Shown here piece by piece: positions 15,199 to 23,871 of a stretch of 40,082 nt of DNA. Source of the DNA: Erythrobacteraceae bacterium (GTDB taxonomy: Bacteria; Pseudomonadota; Alphaproteobacteria; Sphingomonadales; Sphingomonadaceae); the NCBI GenBank assembly GCA_002706445.1, contig PALE01000009.1, positions 1 through 40,082 of the forward strand, in the 5' to 3' direction. The position numbers and the translations under genes are program-made. The notes beneath the pieces are model-generated. The model was not told the origin of the DNA and did no database searches. It saw nothing but the letters and a program-made list of their open reading frames with translations. Position 1 is the stretch's first letter; each line of letters begins with the position of its first letter.

Positions 15199-17349
15199 AT
15201 GCCGAATTATTTTTCCGACTTTCGCTTTGGTTCCTTCGGTCAGGAACGGGCGAGCTTTGAAGGCAACAGCAATTCTGCCGAGCCTCTGGCTATCGAAGGC
15301 CTTGCAGGCGGCGGCTATGTGCTGGCCTTTGCGATTTCCAGCGACGTTTTTATCAGGGTCTATGACGAAAACGGCGAGGCGACCGGTGATGCAATCCAGG
15401 TCGCGACCGGCCTTTTACTCGATTTCGATCTGGTCGCGACAGCGGACGGCGGGTTTGCGGCAGTCTATCCCACCACGCTGTCCGATGCGACGGGGCTCAC
15501 CTACCTGATCACAGCGCAGTTTTTCGATGCGACCGGCACTGCGCTGGACGATCCATTCAACGTGATCGAGTCAGACAGGGGTTTGCAGCAGGCCGAGGCA
15601 ATTGTTCTGGAAAACGGTGATCTAGTCGTCGCATGGACCGCGCAGAGCAGGCCGGATTCGGTGCAGGCGCAGGTTCTCTCTCCTGCCGGAGAGCCGCGCG
15701 GCGATGTTTTCACGCTGAGCCAGACGGGCGCGGTGAACGGATATTTCTATCCGCAGCTCGATGCGCTGGCCGGTGGCGGGTTCGTTGCATCGTGGAGCGC
15801 GAACAACGAAGTTTACGCAAGGACGTTCGACGATGCGGGGCAGCCGGTGGGAGCGATTGTATCGCCGCAACCCGATCAGGAATTCATTCAGAACCACACC
15901 CCGTCGGTGGTCGCACTGCCCGATGGCAACTTCATGCTGGTGTGGAGCGAAAACCTGTTCGAATTCGAACCGAGCAGGATCATGGCCGCGATCTACGATG
16001 CCGATGGCAATGAAGTTGTTGCAGCTTTCCGTGTCGACACCTCGAACGTCTATGAAACGATCCAGCCGAATATCGAACTGCTCGATGACGGCTCGGTCCT
16101 GATCGCGTGGAGTTACCGCGTGCCGGGCAATGGTCCCAATTTCTTCCAGATCGGCGAAATCAGGGCGCAGCGCGTCAGCGCTAACGGGCAGTTGCTGGGC
16201 GAAGAGTTTCAGGTCGATGATGGTTCCGACGCGGGCCAGCATTTGCCGATGATTGCGAGCTTCGGGACAGGCGATGTGGCTGTCGTCTGGAACAATTTCA
16301 CCGAGAACCCGATCACGGACAACGTCCAGCTCCGCAATTTCTACTCGGTGACCAGCGGCGATGACGGCTCGAACATCATGGACGGAACGCAAGGCGTCGA
16401 TTTCCTGCGCGGTCTCGATGGGGTGGATTTCCTCACCGGCGGGCTGGGCGATGACAGCCTCGACGGTGGCAGCAATGTCGACCGCGCTATCGTCAGTGGC
16501 AATCGCGCGGATTACACCGTCACCCAGATTGCGACCGGCGTGTTCGAAGTGACCGGACCCGACGGCACCGACCTGCTGACGGCAGTCGAATTTCTGCAAT
16601 TCGACGACGAGGTGCTGCGCCTGCTTCCCGGCAGCGGCGTGAGCGTCAATTTCGATACCGCCGACCCGTCCGTCTATCAGGACGCGATGAACGCGATCCG
16701 CGATTTTGACGGCAATGCTTTGGGCGGTGACGGTGCGTGGCTGCGCATCGGCAGCGCGGACATCAATGGCGACGGGGACGTGGACCAGATCCTCGTCAAC
16801 GATGCGATTGGCCGCTTTGCCACTGTCGGCACGGCTCCTGACGGGCTCACCTATTTCGAGGATTACAGCTGGGCAGGCGAGACCCGCGTTGCGGGCATTT
16901 ACATCGACCCGCTGGTTGAAAGTGGAGATGTGGTGGCAGGCAGCGACAATGACAGCCAGCGCCGCTTCCAGAACGACCTCCAGATCGAGAACATCAACCG
17001 TGTTCTGGGCGCGGACGATTATGACGGCGACGGGGTGTGGGAGGTCTATTTCGCGCTCACCGACGGCACGGCCTATTTGCGCGCTCTGATGCACGAAGAC
17101 GGCAACATCCGTTACGCCAACTACCAGAGCGAGCAGGAGGTGATCGATTACCTCACCGCCAACGGTTATGACGAGAACACTTTCGGCGACTGGTTCGGAA
17201 CGGCGACAAGCACCGCCGAAACGGTGATCTTCGTCAACGAAGGCCCCAAGATCGCAGAGATCGAAGCGCTCGCCCGTCCTGCCGAAATGCACAGCCGCCC
17301 CATGGATGGATGGGCGGTAGACGAATGGGCGCCCGAATCCTTCGGCTGA
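15199..17349 (+). CDS. Secreted seven-bladed beta-propeller protein with RTX-like repeats and shared C-terminal module
   Basis: This protein of about 716 residues has no Sec signal peptide and no cysteine, so it is a likely type I secretion substrate. Residues about 30-380 contain seven copies of a short motif of the form G-G-x-(F/V/L)-x-(A/V)-x-(W/Y/F): LAGGGYVLAF, TADGGFAAVY, LENGDLVVAW, LAGGGFVASW, LPDGNFMLVW, LDDGSVLIAW and FGTGDVAVVW. They are spaced 46-60 residues apart, which fits a seven-bladed propeller. A short RTX-like stretch (GGLGDDSLDGG) follows at about 412-424. The module shared with two other proteins of the window then runs from residue 422 to the end (...APESFG). The start ATG 15199 has only a weak GGGG upstream; a TTG at 15178 is an alternative. 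Partner or ligand unknown; adhesion or carbohydrate binding is speculative. Confidence 0.88.
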   Translation: MPNYFSDFRFGSFGQERASFEGNSNSAEPLAIEGLAGGGYVLAFAISSDVFIRVYDENGEATGDAIQVATGLLLDFDLVATADGGFAAVYPTTLSDATGLTYLITAQFFDATGTALDDPFNVIESDRGLQQAEAIVLENGDLVVAWTAQSRPDSVQAQVLSPAGEPRGDVFTLSQTGAVNGYFYPQLDALAGGGFVASWSANNEVYARTFDDAGQPVGAIVSPQPDQEFIQNHTPSVVALPDGNFMLVWSENLFEFEPSRIMAAIYDADGNEVVAAFRVDTSNVYETIQPNIELLDDGSVLIAWSYRVPGNGPNFFQIGEIRAQRVSANGQLLGEEFQVDDGSDAGQHLPMIASFGTGDVAVVWNNFTENPITDNVQLRNFYSVTSGDDGSNIMDGTQGVDFLRGLDGVDFLTGGLGDDSLDGGSNVDRAIVSGNRADYTVTQIATGVFEVTGPDGTDLLTAVEFLQFDDEVLRLLPGSGVSVNFDTADPSVYQDAMNAIRDFDGNALGGDGAWLRIGSADINGDGDVDQILVNDAIGRFATVGTAPDGLTYFEDYSWAGETRVAGIYIDPLVESGDVVAGSDNDSQRRFQNDLQIENINRVLGADDYDGDGVWEVYFALTDGTAYLRALMHEDGNIRYANYQSEQEVIDYLTANGYDENTFGDWFGTATSTAETVIFVNEGPKIAEIEALARPAEMHSRPMDGWAVDEWAPESFG
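16462..17349 (+). repeat. Copy 1 of shared ~300-residue C-terminal secretion-associated module
   Basis: This copy begins DGGSNVDRAIVSGN and contains TADPSVYQDAMNAIRDFDGN, two calcium-loop-like stretches (DINGDGDVD and DDYDGDGVWE) and YLTANGYDENTFGDWF. It ends with ARPAEMHSR and ESFG. It is closely similar to 25714-26646 and 28793-29689. Bases 16981-17045 are identical to 29315-29379. Confidence 0.93.
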
Positions 17350-17352
17350 CGG

Positions 17353-18501
17353 CTACTTCTTTGCGCCAGCCTGCCGCGAGAGAATTTGCAGCATCACCTC
17401 GTCCGCGCCGCCGCCGATCGAGCCCAAGCGGCTGTCGCGATAGGAGCGCGCGACGGGCGAATCCCACATGAAGCCCATGCCGCCCCAATATTGGAGACAA
17501 GCATCGGAGACTTCGCGGCCCAGGCGTCCGGCCTTGAGCTTCGCCATGGTCGCAAGCCGCGTCACATCCTCGCCGCGCACATGCGCCTCGGCGGCACGGT
17601 AGACGAGGCTGCGCAGCAGCTCGACTTCGGTTTCCAGTTCGGCAAGGCGGAAGGCGACCGCCTGAAAATCGAGCACGCTCTGGCCGAACATCTTGCGTTC
17701 GGCAGCGTATTCGCGCGTGATCTTGATCAGCCATTCCCTGCTGCGCAGACCCGCCGCGCCCGCCCACAAACGCTCGATCTGGAATTGTGCCATCTGGTAG
17801 GCAAAGCCCTTGCCTTCCTCGCCGATGCGGTTCCTCTGCGGCACGCGCACGTCCTCGAAAAACACCTGCGTGGTGTCGGATGAATGCATACCCAGCTTCT
17901 TGAAGCGCGGCGCTGTCGTGATGCCGGGCGTGTCCATCGGAACGCAGATCAGCGTCTTGTTGTGATGCGGCGCGGCTCCGCTGTCGGTGTTGGCGAGCAG
18001 ACACATCCAGTCGGCCTGCGTGCCGTTGGTGGTCCACATTTTGGTGCCGTTGATGACGTAGTCGTCGCCATCCTTGCGGGCGTGGGTCTTGATCCCTGAC
18101 ACGTCCGATCCCGCGCTCGGCTCCGACACGCCGAGGCAGGCGACGAAATCGCCGGAGATCGAAGGTGCGAGGAAATCGCGGCGCACCTCGTCATTGCCGA
18201 AACGCGCGAGTGCGGGGGTTGCCATGTCGGTCTGCACGCCGATTGCCATCGGCAGCGCGCCGCAATGGATCGTGCCGACCGTCTCTGCGAAGACGAGGCC
18301 GTAGGAATAGTCGAGCCCCGAACCGCCGAACTCGGTCGGGTGGTTGATGCCGAGGAAGCCCGCATCGCCCATCTTCTTGAACAATTCCTTGGCCGGAAAG
18401 ATGCCTTCATCCTCCCATTCATCGACGTAGGGATTGATCTCGCGTTCGATGAAGGTTTCGAGCGACGTTTTGAGCGCGTCATGTTCGGCGGTGAATTGCA
18501 T
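17353..18501 (-). CDS. Acyl-CoA dehydrogenase
   Basis: This 382-residue FAD enzyme introduces a 2,3-double bond into an acyl-CoA and passes electrons to ETF. Signatures are CLGVSEPSAGSD (122-133), WTTNG (156-160) and QYWGGMGFMWDSPVARSYRD (337-356). The glutamate that is the base in medium-chain enzymes (EGT before the last helix) is replaced by GGGADEV. Glu243 in QIERLW aligns with the alternative catalytic glutamate of isovaleryl-CoA and long-chain enzymes, so an IVD/LCAD-like active site is inferred. The start at 18501 follows GAGG. The stop is three bases from the stop of the convergent propeller gene. It probably belongs functionally to the catabolic island, although a secreted-protein gene separates it from the rest. 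It is divergent from the secretion operon. Confidence 0.93.
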   Translation of the reverse strand: MQFTAEHDALKTSLETFIEREINPYVDEWEDEGIFPAKELFKKMGDAGFLGINHPTEFGGSGLDYSYGLVFAETVGTIHCGALPMAIGVQTDMATPALARFGNDEVRRDFLAPSISGDFVACLGVSEPSAGSDVSGIKTHARKDGDDYVINGTKMWTTNGTQADWMCLLANTDSGAAPHHNKTLICVPMDTPGITTAPRFKKLGMHSSDTTQVFFEDVRVPQRNRIGEEGKGFAYQMAQFQIERLWAGAAGLRSREWLIKITREYAAERKMFGQSVLDFQAVAFRLAELETEVELLRSLVYRAAEAHVRGEDVTRLATMAKLKAGRLGREVSDACLQYWGGMGFMWDSPVARSYRDSRLGSIGGGADEVMLQILSRQAGAKK

Positions 18502-18661
18502 GCAGGCATCCTCGATTGTTCTTGGTGTTTGTGCCGGTGTTGCACAGCGCACACGGCGGCACAATCTCGCCCATTGCGGGAAGGTTGCGCGAACCGTAGA
18601 GGGTTGAATTCATGCACGGGTCAGATGACCGGGTGCAGGAGGGACCTGGATCGCAGCCATA
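18502..18661. promoter_or_regulatory. Divergent region, acyl-CoA dehydrogenase / type I secretion operon
   Basis: This 160-nt spacer holds promoters for both directions. AGGAGGG (18636-18642) is a strong Shine-Dalgarno-like sequence but lies 19 bases before the channel-protein ATG, too far for normal use. No in-frame earlier start exists to exploit it. I see no clear operator. Confidence 0.35.
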
Positions 18662-19996
18662 ATGACCCGTTACCCCGCACTTTCTGCGCGCCCCTTGCGC
18701 GCCTGCTGCGCTGCGCTGGTTTTGGGCGCAGGACTGGGCGTGGGCGCGGGCGTGCCATCTGTCGCGCAGGAGGGGACATATGGCCCGGTCGACGATGCGC
18801 CGGTCGAAATCATGGCCGAAACCCCCGAAAACATCCCCGATCCGCTTGCAGAGGCGGCGCAGCGCGCGCTTGATCAAAGCCCGCTCGTGATGGCGCGGCT
18901 GGCGGAGCTGGCGGCGCTGGAGGCGGACCTCAACTCGACCGAGCGGCTGCGCTATCCCAATCTCTCTGCCGAAATCCTCGCTACCACGGGCGGGTCGAAT
19001 GTTGCCGATGCTGACGGGCTGGCGGTCAATCTCGCGCTCGAACAGCCGATCTGGGCGGGCGGGGCCATCGGCAACCAGATCGATGCCGCGCGCGGCGAAC
19101 GCGATGTCGGCGCGACATCGGTGCGCGAGGCACGCTTCAATCTGCTGCTTGCGGTGATCGACGCCTGGTACGAGGCGCTGCTGTCCTACGAGCGCGTGCG
19201 CGCTCTGGATGAAGGGCTGGTCGAATATAACCGGCTGGTGCTCTCGATCGAGCGCCGCGTGGCGCAGCAGGTGTCGCCCTATGCCGATCTGACGCTGGCG
19301 CAGTCGCGGCTGACCCAGCTGGAGGTGCAGCGAATGACCGCGCAGGAACGCGGCGATGCGGCGATGCTGCGGCTGACCGAGCTGGTGGGAATGGAAGTCC
19401 CCGCGCCCGTTCTGCCCGATATGGAAATCGCCGAGGGCCTGCCGCCCGAGCCGATCGCGGTGGACGAGATGATGGCGTGTTCTCCCGCGCTCGCACGGAT
19501 GCGCGGCCAGATCGACGTTGCCGAAGCCCGCGCAAGAACCGCGCGCAGCAATCTCTTCCCGCAAGTGCTGCTGCAACTCTCGCAGAACGAGATCACCGGC
19601 GCCCGCGCCGCTCTGGTGCTGCGCGCGCAGACGGGCAACGGGCTCAACCTCCTGACTCAGGTCGATAGCGCCGAGGCGCGGGTCGATGCGGCGGTGGCCG
19701 AGCTTGGCCAGACCGACCGCGAGGTGCGGCGGCTGGTCCGGGCGGAGTATGTGACCTTGCGCGCAGGCCAGCTGCGCATCGAAGCGGGCGAGCTTGCCAG
19801 TCAGGCGGCGAGCGATCTTCTCGCCAGCTATCAGCGCCAGTTCGTGGCCGGGCGGCGCAGTTGGCTCGACGTGCTCAACGCCGCGCGCGAAGTCACCGAT
19901 GCACAAGTGACGGAGAGCGACGCCCGCGTGCTAACCGCGGCAAGCGCGACGCGAATTCTTGCCTATTCGTGCCGTTGGAGGCCAGTAGGGGTGTGA
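18662..19996 (+). CDS. TolC-family outer-membrane channel of type I secretion system
   Basis: This 444-residue outer-membrane efflux protein has a Sec signal peptide (basic start, hydrophobic run to GAGVPSVAQ, about residue 36). It is followed by two repeated OEP-type halves rich in long alpha-helical heptads (for example the region RALDEGLVEYNRLVLSIERR). Short strands NLSAEIL and LALEQPIWAGG would form the barrel. It is predicted to form the trimeric exit duct for the ABC exporter encoded next. Its stop overlaps the exporter start (TGATG), so the operon order is channel, ATPase, adaptor. The match is to LapE/TolC-type channels used for RTX proteins. The distant AGGAGGG noted upstream leaves the exact start slightly uncertain. 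Confidence 0.9.
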   Translation: MTRYPALSARPLRACCAALVLGAGLGVGAGVPSVAQEGTYGPVDDAPVEIMAETPENIPDPLAEAAQRALDQSPLVMARLAELAALEADLNSTERLRYPNLSAEILATTGGSNVADADGLAVNLALEQPIWAGGAIGNQIDAARGERDVGATSVREARFNLLLAVIDAWYEALLSYERVRALDEGLVEYNRLVLSIERRVAQQVSPYADLTLAQSRLTQLEVQRMTAQERGDAAMLRLTELVGMEVPAPVLPDMEIAEGLPPEPIAVDEMMACSPALARMRGQIDVAEARARTARSNLFPQVLLQLSQNEITGARAALVLRAQTGNGLNLLTQVDSAEARVDAAVAELGQTDREVRRLVRAEYVTLRAGQLRIEAGELASQAASDLLASYQRQFVAGRRSWLDVLNAAREVTDAQVTESDARVLTAASATRILAYSCRWRPVGV

Positions 19997-22131
19997 TGGC
20001 AAACGGCGATCTCTTTTCCGCGCTCGAACGCTATGCCCGCGCGCGCCGCACTTCGATGCCGCCGCAGTGGGATGCCGAGCTGCGCGAACTCGCGCTTCCG
20101 GCGGGCGAGGACGCGCTCGAGGCCGTGCGGGTCGAGCTCGGCTGGGACGCGCCTTCGCAAGTTTCGGGCCGACCGCGCGCCGATGAATTTCCGCTGCTGG
20201 TGCATGATCCGCACCAAGGCTGGGCGGTGGCGCTGCAATGGGTCGGCGAAGAGGAATTTGCGCTCGCCGGCGGGCCGGAGCGGATGGTCTATTCGGACGC
20301 GCAAAGCTTTTTCACAATCGCCATCCCCGATCCCCTGCGCGACGACAGCGTGACCGCTTTCGGTGTCTTCGCCCGCGCGATCAAGGCGCGCAGCCGGGTG
20401 CTGATGATCGCAGGGATTGCGACGGTTTTTGCCAATATCCTGACGCTCGCAACCTCGCTCTACGCGATGCAGCTGTATGACCGCGTGATCCCGCTGGCGA
20501 GTTTCGAGACGCTCGCCGTGCTGACCACAGGCGTGCTGTTCGCGCTGGTGCTGGACCTCACCCTTCGGTCGCTTCGGGCAATCCTGATCGAAGCCGAAGC
20601 GCAGAATATCGACCGCGAAGTGTCCGAGTTTTTCTTCGCCCGCGCGCAGGCGATCCGGCTCGACGCGCGCCCGAAAGGGGTGGGCACTATGGCCGCGCAA
20701 ATCTCGGGGCAGGAACAGATCCGTCAGGTGATGAGCGCAAGCTCGCTTTTCGTCTTTGCCGATCTGCCCTTTGCGATCTTCTTCGTCATCGTCATTGCAG
20801 CGATCGGCGGCAGCATCGCGCTGATCCCGATCATCAGCCTGCCGATTGCGGTGCTGATGGCGATTGGCCTTGCGCGGATTATCCGCAAAGGGGCCGATCG
20901 CGCTCAGGTGACGGGCAACCAGAAGAACGGCCTGCTGGTCGAAATGCTCGACGCATCGGAAACGGTGAAGGCGAACCTCGGCGGGTGGCAGATGCTCAGC
21001 CGCTGGAACCGCCTGATCCGCGAAATCCACCATTACGAGGACCCGGTAAAGCGCGCCTCGGCGGTGTCGGGAACGGTGTTCTCGACGCTCCAGCAAGTGA
21101 CCTATGTGGCGGTGATGGGCTTTGGTGCCTACCTCGCTGCGACCGGCCAGATCACCACCGGCGGCCTACTCGCCTGCTCGATCATCGTCGGGCGCATCAA
21201 CGGCCCGCTGATCGCGCAATTGCCGGGGCTGATCGTGCAATGGGGCTATGCGCGTTCCTCTTTGAGGGCGCTCGACGGCTTGCTCAAACTGCCCGTTGAG
21301 CGTTCTTCGTCGAGCGGCGGCTTGCGGCCCGAGGCGCTGACCGGCCCTGTCGTGGTGGGCGAGGTCGCTTTTGCTTACGGGCAGGGCGAACCGGCAATCC
21401 AGATCGACCGCCTCGAAATCGCGCCCGGCGAGCGCGTGGCGCTGGTCGGCGGTGTGGGCGCGGGCAAATCGACGCTGCTGAAGCTGCTGTCTGGCCTCTA
21501 CACGCCGCAGGGCGGGGCGGTGACAATCGGCGGGCTGGACCTGTCGCAAATCGCCGAGGATGTGGCGCGCAGGCAGGTCGGCTATCTGTCGCAAGGCACG
21601 CGGTTGGTGCGCGGCAGCTTGCGCGAGAACCTCACCATGGGGCTTGGCTCGCTCAGCGACGAAGAACTGATGGAAACCGCGCGCGCGACGGGGCTCGATG
21701 CTTTGTTCGGTGGGCAATCGCGCGGGCTCGATATCGAAGTGCATGAAGGCGGAGCGGGCCTGTCCGGCGGTCAGCGCGCCCTTGTAGGCATCAACCGCCT
21801 GATCCATGCGCGCCCGCGCATCTGGCTGCTCGACGAACCCAGCGCCGCGCTCGACGTGGCGAGCGAAAAGGCGGCGCTCGACGCGCTCCAGAATGCGATT
21901 GGCAAGGACGATATTCTGGTCATGGCGACCCACAAGATTCCGCTGCTCGAACGCTTCACCCGTGTCGTCATCATGGCGCGTGGCCGCGTTATCGGCAGCG
22001 AACCTGCGGCTGACTTCCTGCGCAAGGTGCGTGAACGGCGCGTGACGGGCCAGCCGGCCCCGCAACAGCCTGTCAAGCAGCCGCCCGCCGGACTGGTTAC
22101 GACTCAAATCAAACCGGGGAACGCGAAGTGA
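19996..22131 (+). CDS. Type I secretion ABC exporter (LapB/PrtD-like permease-ATPase)
   Basis: This 711-residue fused membrane-ATPase half-transporter powers export of RTX proteins from the cytoplasm. Residues 1-130 form an N-terminal domain resembling the cysteine-less C39-like domain of LapB/HlyB exporters. A six-helix membrane domain follows (for example the segments around LMIAGIATVFANIL and LFVFADLPFAIFFVIVIAA). The ATPase domain has Walker A GGVGAGKST (485-493), signature LSGGQ (589-593), Walker B LLDEPSAALD (from 611) and an H-loop in MATHK. The start is fixed by the TGATG overlap with the channel gene. Its probable cargo is encoded at 15199, 23872 and 26738. Confidence 0.95.
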   Translation: MANGDLFSALERYARARRTSMPPQWDAELRELALPAGEDALEAVRVELGWDAPSQVSGRPRADEFPLLVHDPHQGWAVALQWVGEEEFALAGGPERMVYSDAQSFFTIAIPDPLRDDSVTAFGVFARAIKARSRVLMIAGIATVFANILTLATSLYAMQLYDRVIPLASFETLAVLTTGVLFALVLDLTLRSLRAILIEAEAQNIDREVSEFFFARAQAIRLDARPKGVGTMAAQISGQEQIRQVMSASSLFVFADLPFAIFFVIVIAAIGGSIALIPIISLPIAVLMAIGLARIIRKGADRAQVTGNQKNGLLVEMLDASETVKANLGGWQMLSRWNRLIREIHHYEDPVKRASAVSGTVFSTLQQVTYVAVMGFGAYLAATGQITTGGLLACSIIVGRINGPLIAQLPGLIVQWGYARSSLRALDGLLKLPVERSSSSGGLRPEALTGPVVVGEVAFAYGQGEPAIQIDRLEIAPGERVALVGGVGAGKSTLLKLLSGLYTPQGGAVTIGGLDLSQIAEDVARRQVGYLSQGTRLVRGSLRENLTMGLGSLSDEELMETARATGLDALFGGQSRGLDIEVHEGGAGLSGGQRALVGINRLIHARPRIWLLDEPSAALDVASEKAALDALQNAIGKDDILVMATHKIPLLERFTRVVIMARGRVIGSEPAADFLRKVRERRVTGQPAPQQPVKQPPAGLVTTQIKPGNAK

Positions 22132-23282
22132 ACCGTCTGCTTCGCCCCGCCACGATGATCATCGTCACCATCGCGCTCTTGCTGGTGGGCTTCATCGTAT
22201 GGGCGCAATGGGCCGAGCTCGATCAGGTGACCCGCGCACAAGGGCGCGTGGTGCCTTTCGCTCGCGTGCAGGTCGTCCAGAGCGAACAGGACGGCGCGAT
22301 CACGCAGATCGCCGTGCGCGAGGGCGAGCAGGTCAAGGAAGGGCAATTGCTCGTCGCGCTCGACACGGTGCAGCTTGAAGCGGGCGTGCGCGAGGCGCGG
22401 GTGAAAGTCGCCGCGCTCGAAAGCCGGATGGCGCGCATCAATGCCGAATTGTTCGACCGCCCGCTGACCTTCCCCGCATCGCTCAACGAATATGGCGAGT
22501 TCACCAGCAACCAGCGCCAGCTGTTCGAGCGCCGCCGTGCCGCCTTGCAGGCCGAAGTGTCGACGCTGCGCAATCTGGCGGACCTCCAACAGCAGGAACT
22601 CGACCTCAACATGCCGCTGCTCGAAACCGGCGATGTGGCGCGTTCGGAGATCATCCGTATGCAGCGGCAGGTGGTCGAGACACGCGGGCGCATTTCCAAT
22701 ATCCGCTCGCAATATATCCGCGATTTGCAGGCCGAGTTTACCCAGACCGAGGAAGAACTGGCCGCCACGCGCGAACAGCTGGCGCGGACCGAGGACAGCT
22801 TGCGCGCCGCCAGCATCACCGCGCCGGTGGACGGCATCGTCAAGAATGTACGCTTCACCACTATCGGCGGGGTCGTGCGCGCAGGCGAGGAAGTGCTTCA
22901 GATCGTACCGGTGGGCGAAAAGCTGATCGTGGAATCGCGTGTGCCGCCGCGCGACATCGCCTTTGTCAAAACCGGCCAGAGCGCGCGGGTGAACTTCGAT
23001 GCCTATGACAGCGCGATCTACGGCTCTGCCGACGGGACCGTGGTTTTCGTCAGCCCCGATACGCTGACCGAACAGGCGCAGGACGGATCGAGCGAGACCT
23101 ATTACCGCGTCAATCTGGAAGTCGACACCGCGACCATGCGCGAAGTTGCAGGGCGCGAGCTTATCAACCTCCAGCCCGGCATGACCGCGACTGCCGAAAT
23201 TCTCACCGGCAAATCGACCGTTTGGTCGTATCTGACCAAGCCGATCCTCAAAACGGTCGATAGCAGTATGGAGGAACGCTAG
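22128..23282 (+). CDS. Type I secretion membrane-fusion protein (HlyD/LapC family)
   Basis: This 384-residue periplasmic adaptor links the ABC exporter to the TolC-like channel. It has a single N-terminal membrane helix (TMIIVTIALLLVGFIVWAQW), a biotinyl-lipoyl-like half (QSEQDGAITQIAVREGEQVKEG), a long alpha-helical hairpin (about 85-215), the second lipoyl half (ASITAPVDGIVKNVRF) and a C-terminal beta-barrel. The start is GTG in a GTGA overlap with the exporter stop, so it is translationally coupled. It completes a canonical three-gene type I secretion operon. Confidence 0.94.
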   Translation: MNRLLRPATMIIVTIALLLVGFIVWAQWAELDQVTRAQGRVVPFARVQVVQSEQDGAITQIAVREGEQVKEGQLLVALDTVQLEAGVREARVKVAALESRMARINAELFDRPLTFPASLNEYGEFTSNQRQLFERRRAALQAEVSTLRNLADLQQQELDLNMPLLETGDVARSEIIRMQRQVVETRGRISNIRSQYIRDLQAEFTQTEEELAATREQLARTEDSLRAASITAPVDGIVKNVRFTTIGGVVRAGEEVLQIVPVGEKLIVESRVPPRDIAFVKTGQSARVNFDAYDSAIYGSADGTVVFVSPDTLTEQAQDGSSETYYRVNLEVDTATMREVAGRELINLQPGMTATAEILTGKSTVWSYLTKPILKTVDSSMEER

Positions 23283-23439
23283 CTTCGCCAAAGGTCCAAG
23301 GCCGTGCAATCGGGGCTTGGCAGGTCCGGCTTTTCGGCTAAGTTCGCGTTCATGATCCGTCGGTTAACCACCTGCCGGACGCGTTTTGGTAACGCTCGCG
23401 TCTCTAGGTTCTTGGTGGAAAAGGGTAGCAGCACCGCGC

Positions 23440-23832
23440 ATGTCATGCAGAATATTGATCACAACCGCCGCCTTGTTCGCGGCCAGTGCACAGGGGGCGT
23501 GTATGGCTAGTCCTGCTGTTCCCTCATGCAGTGTGGAAGGCGCAAAGCACTTCTCGCCCGCCGCCGCAGAGAGCGATATTTGCGAGGCATTCCAGCGCGA
23601 TTTCTATGCTGCCATGGGTGACGAAACCGTGCCCGGCATCTTTTCCATCGCGCTTTCCGTAACTGCGACAGGCACGATCAGTGCGCAGATAACTGAAGAT
23701 AGCGCGGCATCCGGCAGGACATTTCCGCAGGTTGCTGTAGATGTGATGGATCGAAACCTCGATTACCGCGATTTGACGCAGCTCGCAGGGGCAGCCGCGA
23801 CAGTGGTAAAAACCGGGCAAACCCGCGACTGA
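23440..23832 (+). CDS. Small exported protein of unknown function beside the metalloprotease
   Basis: This protein of about 130 residues has an N-terminal hydrophobic signal-like segment (CRILITTAALFAASAQG) and a mature part beginning around CMASPAVPSC. It contains four cysteines including the signal region, and the conserved-looking DICEAFQRDFYAAMGD and AVDVMDRNLDYRDLTQLAG. I do not recognise a family. Its position between the secretion operon and the serralysin-like gene matches where the periplasmic protease inhibitor (Inh) sits in Serratia, Erwinia and Pseudomonas clusters, but I see no Inh sequence signature. It is alternatively a short envelope accessory protein. The start could be ATG 23440 or upstream non-ATG codons; the ribosome-binding site is weak. 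Bases 23283-23439 hold no other gene; a weak hairpin (23296-23320) may end the secretion operon. Confidence 0.6.
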   Translation: MSCRILITTAALFAASAQGACMASPAVPSCSVEGAKHFSPAAAESDICEAFQRDFYAAMGDETVPGIFSIALSVTATGTISAQITEDSAASGRTFPQVAVDVMDRNLDYRDLTQLAGAAATVVKTGQTRD

Positions 23833-23871
23833 GCCTTGGGGCCGGACGCATCAGTGAGAGAGTAACGGGCA

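Noticed and set aside
19861-19995. Upstream extension of the ABC exporter frame into the channel gene
   Set aside because: The 45 extra residues are Arg-rich shadow of the channel gene. The TGATG junction and the LapB-like start MANGDLFSALERY favour 19996.
23304-23510. 68-codon frame between the secretion operon and the small exported protein
   Set aside because: Low-complexity basic sequence with no recognisable features, overlapping the start of the better-supported exported protein in another frame.
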